A stretch of 64,000 bases of DNA from Thermohalobaculum sp039184865 (lineage in GTDB: Bacteria > Pseudomonadota > Alphaproteobacteria > Rhodobacterales > Rhodobacteraceae): the NCBI GenBank assembly GCA_039184865.1, contig JBCDAV010000003.1, positions 186,001 to 250,000 of the forward strand, in the 5' to 3' direction. A program made the position numbers and the translations under genes. Position 1 is the stretch's first letter; each line of letters begins with the position of its first letter. Below the pieces are notes generated by a model. That model did not search any database and was not told the origin of the DNA. It saw only the letters and a program-made list of their open reading frames with translations. Below, in pieces: positions 43,602 to 51,073 of this stretch.

Positions 43602-44732
43602 TTACATCTTGCAATCGCCGACATAGGCGTTGACGTGATCTTCTTTGGCCACTGCAACGACCTTGTTCGTGTACACGTCGCCATCCTTGACCACTTCGCG
43701 GACGTAGATGTCCTGCTTGGGGTGATGGTTCGCCGTGAATTCGAAGTCCCCCCGGACGGCGTCGAAGTCGGCAGCGCGGATCGCGTCGCGGAAGGCATCC
43801 TTGTCGGAGGGTTTGGCCTTCTTCAGCGCCGAGATCAGCAGGTTGGCCGTGTCGAACCCCTGGGACGCGTAGAGCGACGGGATCCGGCCGTAAGCCTCCT
43901 TGAAGCTGGCGACGAACGCCTTGTTGGCGGCGTTGTCGAGATCCGGCGACCATTGCGAGGTGTTGCGGATGCCGACCGCGGCCTCGCCGACGGCCTGCAG
44001 TATGCCCTGATCAAAGTTGAACGCAGTACCGGTCAGGGTCACGTCGACGCCCGAGTTCGCATACTGCTTCAGGAACGCGATGCCCATGCCACCCGGCAGG
44101 AAGTAGAAGACGTGGTCGGCCCCGGAGGCCCGGATCTGGGCGATCTCGGCGGCGTAATCCTTCTGGCCGAGCTTGGTGTAGACCTCGCCCACGACTTCAC
44201 CCGCATAGGTCCGCTGGTACCCCTTGGCCATGTCCTTGCCGGCCGGATAATTCGGCGCCATCAGGAAGGCCTTCTTGCGACCATCCTGGTTGGCCAGTTC
44301 GCCCGAAGCTTCGGGCAGATCATCATTCTGCCAGGAGACGTTGAAATAGTTTTCGTGGCACCCCTTCCCGGCCATCGCCGATGCACCGGCATTCGGAGAA
44401 AGATAGAAGACGCCCTGACGCGTCGAAGACGAGGCAACGGGGATCAACAGGTTTGACCAGATGATACCGGTCAGCACGTCGACCTTATCGGACTGGATCA
44501 TCTCGTCCGCCAGCTGAACTGCGATGTCCGGCTTGCGTTGATCGTCCTCGATCTTCACGTCGATATCCATGCCCGATTGTTGAACCGCCAGCATGAATCC
44601 GTCACGAACATCGATGCCGAGAGCCGCGCCACCGCCCGAAAGCGTGGTGATCATTCCGACCTTGAGATCGGCAGCCATGGCCTGCGTCGCGGTGAGCGCA
44701 AACGCGGCGGCTGCAAGCGAAATCCTTTTCAT
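43602..44732 (-). CDS. Branched-chain amino acid-type ABC substrate-binding protein (orphan)
   Basis: A 376-residue periplasmic binding protein of the Peripla_BP_6 (LivJ-like) fold. Signal peptide cleaved after AMA. Blocks include VGMITTLSGGGAALGIDVRDGFML near 26-48, DVLTGIIWSNLLIPVASS near 90, FLMAPNYPAGKDMAKGYQR near 158, and ASQGFDTANLLISALKKA near 290. It ends YVGDCKM; the two cysteines (GKGCHENYF and GDCKM) may pair. No permease or ATPase genes are adjacent, so it is either an orphan serving a distant system or a sensor component. A terminator lies just after its stop. Confidence 0.9.
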   Translation of the reverse strand: MKRISLAAAAFALTATQAMAADLKVGMITTLSGGGAALGIDVRDGFMLAVQQSGMDIDVKIEDDQRKPDIAVQLADEMIQSDKVDVLTGIIWSNLLIPVASSSTRQGVFYLSPNAGASAMAGKGCHENYFNVSWQNDDLPEASGELANQDGRKKAFLMAPNYPAGKDMAKGYQRTYAGEVVGEVYTKLGQKDYAAEIAQIRASGADHVFYFLPGGMGIAFLKQYANSGVDVTLTGTAFNFDQGILQAVGEAAVGIRNTSQWSPDLDNAANKAFVASFKEAYGRIPSLYASQGFDTANLLISALKKAKPSDKDAFRDAIRAADFDAVRGDFEFTANHHPKQDIYVREVVKDGDVYTNKVVAVAKEDHVNAYVGDCKM

Positions 44733-44826
44733 CCGTTCCTCCCTGAAAAGTTCCCGGGCACATTGCTGTCATGGCCTGCCGGACCTGTTCAAGCGAAATC
44801 ACGAAACTTCGGCCGGGTCAGCGGGC

Positions 44827-44847
44827 TCTGTTCCGATCCTGAACAGA
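44827..44847. promoter_or_regulatory. Inverted repeat upstream of the DMT transporter gene
   Basis: tctgttc (44827-44833) and gaacaga (44841-44847) form a perfect 7-bp inverted repeat with a seven-base centre. It sits 65 bases before the DMT transporter start and about 95 bases before the divergent binding-protein gene. It has the size of a dimeric regulator site; the regulator is unknown. It is not the alphaproteobacterial LexA pattern, which is a direct repeat. Confidence 0.5.
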
Positions 44848-44912
44848 CCGAAAACGACTCCGCCGTCGCACATGCGCGAGACCGGCGGCGGAGAATCGCG
44901 CGAGAGCGCGCC

Positions 44913-45944
44913 ATGGCCTTTCAGACCGCAACACCTCCGGATTTTCGATCCCGCGATCTCGCCGGGGTCGCGAGCGTTCTTGCAGGGATGGCATTCTTCG
45001 TCGGTCAGGATGTCCTGATGAAGGATCTGCTCGGCGCTTTTACCGTATGGACGCTGATGGCCGTACGCGGAGCCGTGGCACTCATGGTGCTGGTGCCGCT
45101 CATCGTCATTCTGGGTGGTCCGCACCGATTGCTGACGCCGCTCTGGGCATTGCACTTTGTGCGGGGCGTCCTGTTCGCGATCGGGTTCTCTCTCTTCTAC
45201 GCCGCATTCCCATTCATGGGGTTGGCCGAGGTCTCGACGATCTTCTTCGCGGCACCCCTGATCACTGCGCTTCTTGCGGTGCTTTTTCTCGGCGAGCGCA
45301 TCGGCTGGCGCCGTGTCGCCGCTCTGGTTGTCGGGTTCGTCGGCGTCGTTATCGCAATGGCACCGGACACCGGCGGGTTGAACTGGGTGGCGATCCTGCC
45401 GTTGCTTTGCGCCGTCTTCTACGCGGCGGGGCAAGTGATGGCGCGCGTGATCGGCGATCGCGAGACGATGCTGACCACGGGGCTCTACACGATCGTGTTC
45501 TCCAGCCTGACTGTGCTGCCCGTTGGATGGATGCTCAACCAAGCGATCCCACTGTCGGCGGAGATGCCCCATCTGGGGTGGCACTTCCAGGAGATCGAAC
45601 CTCGCCAGTTTCTGAAACTCGGACTTCTCGGCGCGGTAGGTATGGTCGGGTATCTGCTGCTCACGCGGGCTTACCAGATTGCTCCGGCCTCGCTCGTCGC
45701 CCCGTTCGACTACAGTTACCTGCCGATGGCCACTCTGGCAGCACTGATTCTATGGGCGGAGGTTCCGGGAACCAATACGTTGGCGGGAATGGCACTGATC
45801 GTGGCCAGCGGACTCTATCTCGGTTATCGCGAGCTCGTTCAGCGACGCACGCCGGACGCAGTCCCGCCAACCGCCGAAGCTGTCTTTATGCCCGGAAGTG
45901 CAGCAGCACCCGCGCCCGAAGCGCCGGATGCTCTCGACCGCTAG
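44913..45944 (+). CDS. DMT-family (EamA) transporter
   Basis: A 343-residue inner-membrane transporter with about ten hydrophobic segments forming two EamA halves. The first half has FVGQDVLMKDLLGAFTVWTLMAVRG, and its end GLAEVSTIFFAAPLITALLAVLFLGERIGWRR is typical of the family; the second half ends with AALILWAEVPGTNTLAGMALIVASGLYL. A long charged/Ala-Pro tail follows. The ATG at 44913 has no strong ribosome site, and the frame is open far upstream through unrelated sequence. Exports or imports small metabolites; substrate unknown. Its stop is three bases from the convergent M24 gene's stop. Confidence 0.9.
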   Translation: MAFQTATPPDFRSRDLAGVASVLAGMAFFVGQDVLMKDLLGAFTVWTLMAVRGAVALMVLVPLIVILGGPHRLLTPLWALHFVRGVLFAIGFSLFYAAFPFMGLAEVSTIFFAAPLITALLAVLFLGERIGWRRVAALVVGFVGVVIAMAPDTGGLNWVAILPLLCAVFYAAGQVMARVIGDRETMLTTGLYTIVFSSLTVLPVGWMLNQAIPLSAEMPHLGWHFQEIEPRQFLKLGLLGAVGMVGYLLLTRAYQIAPASLVAPFDYSYLPMATLAALILWAEVPGTNTLAGMALIVASGLYLGYRELVQRRTPDAVPPTAEAVFMPGSAAAPAPEAPDALDR

Positions 45945-45946
45945 CG

Positions 45947-47143
45947 TCAGTGCTTCACGACCAGTCTGCGCGGAACATCCGCCAGACACTCTGCCGCCTC
46001 ACCGTCGCACACCAGCAGGGGTTCGGTGATCTCCAGTCCCCATTCCTCCATCCAGAGGCCGGGCATCAGGTGGAAGGTCATGTCGGGCTGCAATTCCGTC
46101 TCGTCCTCGAGGCGAATCGAGAACGTGCGCTCGCCCCAGTCCGGAGGATAGGACAAGCCGATCGGGTAACCGAGACGGCCTTCGCGGCTCACGCCGTGCT
46201 TCGTCAGAACCGCGTAGAATGCGCGGGCAACATCACCCGCAGTGTTTCCCGGGCGAGCGGTTTCGATGCACGCGGCGACACCCTCGAGCAAGGCCTCTTC
46301 CGCGTGGCGCATTTCTGCCGGAGGCTCTCCGAGAAACACCGTTCGGCAGCAAGGTGCATGGTAGCGCCGATAGCATCCGGCCATCTCGAAGAACGTACCG
46401 GCCCCAGTCTCGAAAGCTTTGTCGTTCCATGTCAGATGCGCCGCAGTCGCATCCTTGCCTGTCGGCACGAGCGGCACGATGGCGGCGTAGTCACCGCCGA
46501 AGGAAACGCCGCCCTCTTCGGCACCTCGAATGGCGGTGCGCTGGATCTCCGCGACGACGTCGTTCTTGCGCACGCCCGGAGCGATCATGTCCCGCGCGAC
46601 GGCATGCATGCGCTCCACGATCCGCGCAGCGCGTCGCATGAAGCCGATTTCTGCGGGTGATTTGACGGCGCGCTGCCAGTTGACCAGCGCGGTGGCGTCC
46701 ACCAAGTCGCCCGAAATCGCGGCATCCAGAACCTGATGAGCCTTGGCCGAGTAATAGTAATTCTCGAGTTCGACGCCGACGCGCCCGCCGGCCCAACCCC
46801 GTTCTGCCAGGAGGGCAGCGAGGTGATCCATCGGATGTCGTTCCGTCGACATCACGTAGTGATCGGGATACGCGACGATGTCGTCCTCAGCCATGTAGCA
46901 GGTTCGAAGGGCACCCATCGCATCCATCTTGCGACCCCAGAACACCGGATCGCCGGTCGTACCGACGACGACTGCCTGATGCACATAGAAGCTCCAGCCG
47001 TCATAACCGGTCAGCCAGGCCATATTCGAGGGATCGACGGTCACGAGAGTATCGATACCATCACGAGCCATGGCTGCGCGCGCACGGTTGAGACGGTCGG
47101 CATACTCGGCGCGGCTGAAGGGCAGTTCGGTGTCCTGAGGCAT
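45947..47143 (-). CDS. M24 (pita-bread) hydrolase, ectoine hydrolase DoeA-like or creatinase-like
   Basis: A 398-residue cytoplasmic protein with an N-terminal creatinase domain and a C-terminal M24 fold. NMAWLTGYDGWSFYVHQ near 40, MDAMGALRTCYMAEDDIVAYPDHYV near 74-97 and LVNWQRAVKSPAEIGFMRRAARIVE near 153 resemble ectoine hydrolase DoeA as I remember it. At the site where metallo-M24 enzymes have their two metal Asp residues it reads GCYRRYHAPCCRT (256-268), so it looks like a non-metal, creatinase-type enzyme. No doeB, eutB/eutC or ectoine transporter genes are nearby, which weakens the DoeA name. The ATG at 47143 was chosen because the family sequence begins there. Confidence 0.85.
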   Translation of the reverse strand: MPQDTELPFSRAEYADRLNRARAAMARDGIDTLVTVDPSNMAWLTGYDGWSFYVHQAVVVGTTGDPVFWGRKMDAMGALRTCYMAEDDIVAYPDHYVMSTERHPMDHLAALLAERGWAGGRVGVELENYYYSAKAHQVLDAAISGDLVDATALVNWQRAVKSPAEIGFMRRAARIVERMHAVARDMIAPGVRKNDVVAEIQRTAIRGAEEGGVSFGGDYAAIVPLVPTGKDATAAHLTWNDKAFETGAGTFFEMAGCYRRYHAPCCRTVFLGEPPAEMRHAEEALLEGVAACIETARPGNTAGDVARAFYAVLTKHGVSREGRLGYPIGLSYPPDWGERTFSIRLEDETELQPDMTFHLMPGLWMEEWGLEITEPLLVCDGEAAECLADVPRRLVVKH

Positions 47144-47168
47144 TCTGGAGCTCGCAGATTGAAGTGGT

Positions 47169-48212
47169 CTAAAAGCGGGTCGAGAGCGAAACAGATCCGA
47201 ACTGAGCAAACCCGCGCTGTCCCTGAAATTCAGGCGTTCGCAGCACGTGGGTATAGGAAAGCTCGACGTCCTGAAATTGTACGGCGAAACCCAGAGAAAG
47301 GTCGCCGATCAAACGGTGCGGCTCGACGTTCGGACTGTTCCGGAAGCTGTTTCCTTCCAGAAAGATGTTCCGCGCAACGGCCCGCGCTTCTATCCCTGAA
47401 AAGACGTACCATCCCACCCCGTCGACAGGATCGTAAAAGCCGGGTCCGGCGACTGCCGGCCTGATGCGTGGTGGCCCGAACGTATCGTCCAACCTGTCAC
47501 CGATGCGGAATGTGAAACCTGCGGCGCCTGATGTATCGACGTTGCCAAGTGCGACGCCGAAGTGCGGCGCGGCATCTGCCTGCAAGTTCAGAAAATCGAG
47601 ATCGAAGTCGTAGCCGAAGCGATACTTGCGCTCGTAGACCAACCTGAGTCCGGGCTCGTTTCGCAACTGACTGCTCCAGCCGAGCGGATCGTCCGCGTCG
47701 ATCAGATCGTGCACGGCGCGCTGCACGTCATCGGCTTGCGCTACCCGTCCAATGACGCCGAAGTCCAGTGCGAGCGTATCGAGGCGATCGCCGCTGTCGG
47801 CGGCCAATCCGACAGAGGTATACGTGAAGCCGCCGTATGGACGATCCGAGGGATCCGGGATGCGCCTCGTGAGATCCTGAGGCGTGTAGATGTTCTGGCC
47901 CAAGGAGAGCGTCGCGTACCAGTCGGCACCATCCCGCGCGATCCAACGAAGACTATCGCGCGCCGCCCGCCCGATACGGGTCAGCTCATTTGCGGGGGTG
48001 ACATAATCGAGGCGCACGCCGTTGGTGTAACCTTCGTCCGTCCCGCCAAAGATATCATTCTCGAATGTGAAGCGGAGGGTTCCACGCTGCGCATCCGGAC
48101 GTTCGGCGGATGCAACACTGCTTTCAGCGGCCAGCGCTTGTCCGCCGCCAAGGGCAAGAAAGCCGATAAGCACCGGGACAGCGGAGCCGCGGCTCGCATA
48201 TCGGATTTGCAT
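47169..48212 (-). CDS. Outer-membrane lipid A deacylase LpxR-family protein
   Basis: A 347-residue outer-membrane beta-barrel protein (DUF2219). Signal peptide, then the LpxR opening FTFENDIFGGTDEGYTNGVR near 48-68 with the Asn/Asp pair, YATLSLGQNIYTPQD near 100, RPYGGFTYTSVGL near 125, and LGWSSQLRNEPGLRL near 178. The protein ends in Phe (SLSTRF), a barrel-assembly signal. LpxR removes the 3'-acyloxyacyl chain of lipid A in some pathogens, and homologues are common in marine alphaproteobacteria. I did not verify the catalytic His/Ser. It lies 25 bases upstream of the M24 gene and diverges from nfuA. Confidence 0.88.
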   Translation of the reverse strand: MQIRYASRGSAVPVLIGFLALGGGQALAAESSVASAERPDAQRGTLRFTFENDIFGGTDEGYTNGVRLDYVTPANELTRIGRAARDSLRWIARDGADWYATLSLGQNIYTPQDLTRRIPDPSDRPYGGFTYTSVGLAADSGDRLDTLALDFGVIGRVAQADDVQRAVHDLIDADDPLGWSSQLRNEPGLRLVYERKYRFGYDFDLDFLNLQADAAPHFGVALGNVDTSGAAGFTFRIGDRLDDTFGPPRIRPAVAGPGFYDPVDGVGWYVFSGIEARAVARNIFLEGNSFRNSPNVEPHRLIGDLSLGFAVQFQDVELSYTHVLRTPEFQGQRGFAQFGSVSLSTRF

Positions 48213-48298
48213 CTCATGTCTCTCCCCGCCGGACTTTCAATCCTATATCTTTATTGGAAGTGCTGTCGCGGCGATATGCGATATCGCAGAATCGGCAG

Positions 48299-48312
48299 TT
48301 TAGAATGATTCT
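48299..48312. promoter_or_regulatory. Possible Irr-type iron control element upstream of nfuA
   Basis: The sequence tttagaatgattct holds a perfect AGAAT-G-ATTCT palindrome, preceded by TT. It resembles the iron control element bound by Irr in alphaproteobacteria as I recall it (TTTAGAA...TTCTAAA), but the right outer part is TGAA instead of AAA. It lies 51 bases before the nfuA start, a sensible promoter position for an iron-sulfur gene. Confidence 0.4.
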
Positions 48313-48363
48313 TGAATTTCGACTGTCGAAGGTCCATGTTGCGGCCCAGTCAAGGAGACCGAA

Positions 48364-48936
48364 ATGTTCATTCAGACCGAAGCGACTCCAAACCCGGCAA
48401 CACTGAAGTTCCTGCCGGGGCAAATCGTCATGCAGTCCGGCTCAGCGGATTTTCCGGCGGCCGACAGCGCGGGCGCATCGCCTCTGGCGAGTCGGGTCTT
48501 TGCGGTCGATGGCGTGGTCGGCGTTTTTCTCGGCCCCGATTTCATCTCAGTCTCGAAGAACGACACGGTCGACTGGTCCCACATCAAGCCCGCGATCCTG
48601 GGCTCGATCATGGAGCACTACCAGTCCGGCGATCCGGTCATGGTCGGCGATGACGTTGCTGGTGACTCTGGACACGCCGATCATTCTGGTCCTGACAACG
48701 AGATTGTGGGCCAGATCAAGGAACTCCTCGATACCCGCGTGCGTCCGGCTGTGGCGCAAGATGGCGGCGACATAACCTTCCACGGATTTGACAGCGGTGT
48801 CGTGTACCTCACCATGAAGGGTGCCTGCGCGGGCTGTCCGTCGTCCACGCTGACCCTGAAGCACGGTATCGAGAACCTGCTGCGTCACTACATTCCGGAA
48901 GTCACGGAAGTCCGGCCCGTCGGCGTCGAGTTCTGA
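48364..48936 (+). CDS. nfuA: NfuA-type iron-sulfur cluster carrier/scaffold
   Basis: A 190-residue Fe-S carrier that delivers [4Fe-4S] clusters to client enzymes. The N-terminal Nfu_N domain opens MFIQTEATPNPATLKFLPG; the C-terminal NifU domain has VRPAVAQDGGDITFHGF near 128 and KGACAGCPSST near 152, with the CxxC that holds the cluster. AAGGAG lies six bases before the ATG. It is followed 27 bases later by tsaB. Clients in this window may include leuC (aconitase-type) and queG. A possible iron-responsive site lies upstream. Confidence 0.95.
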   Translation: MFIQTEATPNPATLKFLPGQIVMQSGSADFPAADSAGASPLASRVFAVDGVVGVFLGPDFISVSKNDTVDWSHIKPAILGSIMEHYQSGDPVMVGDDVAGDSGHADHSGPDNEIVGQIKELLDTRVRPAVAQDGGDITFHGFDSGVVYLTMKGACAGCPSSTLTLKHGIENLLRHYIPEVTEVRPVGVEF

Positions 48937-48963
48937 TCGCACTCCACCTAGCCTGCGCTCGGT

Positions 48964-49518
48964 ATGATTCTGGCGATTGATACATCGGCAGATCGATGCG
49001 CCGTGGCTCTGCTGGGCGATTCCGGAAACTATCAGCGGGCCGAACCCATGCAGCGCGGGCACGCCGAGGCACTCTTTCCCATGATAGATGCGGTGCTCAG
49101 AGACGCCGGGGTGGGCCTTGAGCGTATTTCAAAGATTGCTGTCTGCACCGGGCCAGGCTCCTTCACAGGTTTGCGTGTCGGCATTGCAGCGGCGCGCGGG
49201 CTTTCACTCGGGTTGAAGGTTCCGGCCGTCGGAATAACCAGCTTTGCGGCACTCGCAGCCGGTCATTCACTGCCGGCGACCGTGAGGCTTCCGGGGCGCC
49301 GCGGCCAAATCTACTGCCAAAGCTTCCAACCGGGGCCAACCGCTGATGGAGACCCTTGGATTGAGGACGGCGCCGCCGATGATCACATTGTCGACCCTCT
49401 AATCGTTGCACGCCTTGCCGACGGCCACAATGGCTCTGAGCGCCCGGCGCCTTTGTACTTGCGCGGCGCCGACGCCGATCTGCCCAGTGAGGCGCCGCCC
49501 ATCATTCTGGACGCATGA
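48964..49518 (+). CDS. tsaB: tRNA threonylcarbamoyladenosine biosynthesis protein TsaB
   Basis: Required with TsaD and TsaE for the t6A37 modification of tRNA. The 184 residues, shorter than E. coli TsaB, start MILAIDTSADRCAVALLGD and have QRGHAEALFPMIDAVL near 29 and CTGPGSFTGLRVGIAAARGL near 61, the family's strongest marks. The C-terminal half is short and variable. The last four bases overlap rimI (ATGA), a very common arrangement, which supports both names. Confidence 0.93.
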   Translation: MILAIDTSADRCAVALLGDSGNYQRAEPMQRGHAEALFPMIDAVLRDAGVGLERISKIAVCTGPGSFTGLRVGIAAARGLSLGLKVPAVGITSFAALAAGHSLPATVRLPGRRGQIYCQSFQPGPTADGDPWIEDGAADDHIVDPLIVARLADGHNGSERPAPLYLRGADADLPSEAPPIILDA

Positions 49519-49964
49519 CGCGACTCGTCCTGCCCGAACGGTCAAGCGCCAGACGGCTCTGCCAGATCGAACGAGCTGCCTTTCGTGATCGCAATACTTA
49601 CTGGACTGTCGAAGACTACATTCGACTGGGCGGCCCACCGATCGCGGCGGTCTTGACAGACGACGAGATAGCGTTGGGTTTTCTGGCTTTGCAGTTCGCG
49701 TCTGACGAAGGCGAAATCCTGAACCTTGGTGTCGTGCCGAACGCGCGCAGAAACGGTCTCGGTCGGAAACTCACGCACCACGGGATCGACCTTGCCCGGG
49801 AGATGGGGATCACGAAGCTGTCTCTCGAGGTCGCGGCGGACAACGACCCGGCTCGGAACCTTTACGAAGCGTCGGGCTTTGAGATCGTTGGAAACCGGCG
49901 GGGCTACTACCTGCGAGCCGATGGCTTGCGGCAGGATGCGATCGTCATGTCACTCACACTGTGA
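49515..49964 (+). CDS. rimI: GNAT acetyltransferase, ribosomal protein S18 alanine N-acetyltransferase type
   Basis: A 149-residue GNAT enzyme. The acetyl-CoA pyrophosphate loop is VVPNARRNGLGRKL near 73-86 and the C-terminal motif is LYEASGFEIVGNRRGYYL near 117. The coupling to tsaB (ATGA overlap) and the length fit RimI, which acetylates the N-terminus of ribosomal protein S18 in E. coli; other GNAT targets cannot be excluded. It converges on the following minus-strand gene, with seven bases between. Confidence 0.88.
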   Translation: MTRLVLPERSSARRLCQIERAAFRDRNTYWTVEDYIRLGGPPIAAVLTDDEIALGFLALQFASDEGEILNLGVVPNARRNGLGRKLTHHGIDLAREMGITKLSLEVAADNDPARNLYEASGFEIVGNRRGYYLRADGLRQDAIVMSLTL

Positions 49965-49971
49965 GGTCTGC

Positions 49972-50802
49972 TTAGAACCATTGCCCGGGTTCAATCATTC
50001 CGAGTTCAAGAAGCTGGCGCGACGTCCAGTCAAATTTCTCGGACCCTTCCCAGAGCAAATTCCCACGCACGCGATGGAACTCCGGATGGGCCAGGATCCG
50101 GCGCGTGCGGCGCAGGCTCATGACCGCTGCGGTCGGATTGTGATGCCACTTGCACTGAACCGACGCATACTCAGCATCTTCGAAGAGATACTTGCGATCC
50201 ATCCAGACGCCTTTCTCGGCTTTGAACAGGCTCGTCCTGCCAATCTGCTGCGTCTCACGCGGGGCAAACTCGGCGAAACGCCAGCCCAACCCACCGAACA
50301 GGCGCAAGACTTTCTCGTCGCGCGGGAACGCATGGTAGCCGATCCTGTCGAAGTGCAGATCGGCTTCCTCCAGATTGTCGCCTCCGTTCGGCAAATCGTT
50401 CGCATAGAGGTCGAACGCATAGGTGAAGATCATCTTCCGGCGCTCATCGCCGAGGAAAGCGGCAAGATCACTGAGGGTCCGCGTCTCTCCGAACGGGAAC
50501 ACGAAGTACTCGCCGTTCCAGAGCCACAGCAACCACCGTCCCGCGAGAAGATCGATCAACTGATTCAGCATGGACCATGCGCTGCGCTGTGACGGCAGCT
50601 GCTTCACGCGCACGACCTGAACGTCGAGATCGCTCGGTTCCGGAGCGTCACCGATGACGATCAGTGATCCCGCTCCCTGGGCCGCGAGACGTCGCATCGA
50701 GCAATTTGTCTGGGCGGGGGTTTCGCAGAGAAGCACCGCGACAACACCGCCGGCCAGATCCGGCCGGGCTTTAACCAAGGCTTCGATGGTGTCGAAATAC
50801 AT
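49972..50802 (-). CDS. Glycosyltransferase-like hypothetical protein
   Basis: A 276-residue protein of uncertain function. The N-terminal part has a Rossmann-like layout (GVVAVLLCETPAQTN near 18; SLIVIGDAPEPSD near 42). The middle has WLLWLWNGEYFVFPFGE with an acidic residue after a hydrophobic strand, as in GT2-like nucleotide-sugar sites. The C-terminal part is Trp/Arg-rich (GRTSLFKAEKGVWMDRKYLFED near 190-211; CKWHHNPTAAVMSLRRTRR near 221). I have seen similar proteins labelled as glycosyltransferases in Rhodobacterales, but no decisive motif is visible. The ATG at 50802 is preferred over the in-frame start 24 codons upstream, which gives unrelated Arg-rich sequence. Confidence 0.7.
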   Translation of the reverse strand: MYFDTIEALVKARPDLAGGVVAVLLCETPAQTNCSMRRLAAQGAGSLIVIGDAPEPSDLDVQVVRVKQLPSQRSAWSMLNQLIDLLAGRWLLWLWNGEYFVFPFGETRTLSDLAAFLGDERRKMIFTYAFDLYANDLPNGGDNLEEADLHFDRIGYHAFPRDEKVLRLFGGLGWRFAEFAPRETQQIGRTSLFKAEKGVWMDRKYLFEDAEYASVQCKWHHNPTAAVMSLRRTRRILAHPEFHRVRGNLLWEGSEKFDWTSRQLLELGMIEPGQWF

Positions 50803-51014
50803 TCTACACTCGTTTGGTCGGCGGTTCGCCTGTTTTATTGCGGGAAATGTGGACTGTTCGTGAACGCGCCGCAACGCTACCGCTTGCCGCGCGCGCGGGT
50901 CGAGGTTAGTTAGTGCGGCATGACCCCAGGGCTCCCGATATGTTCAGATCTCGCCGACCGGCGCCGCCTTCCTTGGCGGTTCCACGGAAGGCTAGACTGT
51001 CTTCGGGCCGGATT

Positions 51015-51050
51015 GGTGCAAGCCGTCACGCTGTGACGTGCGGATGCACC
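51015..51050 (+). other. Hairpin in the leuC leader
   Basis: Outer arms ggtgca (51015-51020) and tgcacc (51045-51050) enclose cgtcac (51024-51029) and gtgacg (51033-51038) around a three-base loop. It ends 23 bases before the leuC start, just ahead of the GAGGAG ribosome site. No T-run follows. It could affect leuC translation; function unproven. Confidence 0.4.
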
Positions 51051-51073
51051 GCCTACCCGAGGAGAAATCAGAC

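Noticed and set aside
44827..44847. LexA box
   Set aside because: The alphaproteobacterial LexA site is a direct GTTC-N7-GTTC type repeat; this one is inverted.
50920..51036. A 38-codon frame before leuC with seven leucine codons, as a leucine leader peptide
   Set aside because: The Leu codons are scattered, no ribosome site precedes the ATG, and no terminator/antiterminator pair with a T-run follows.
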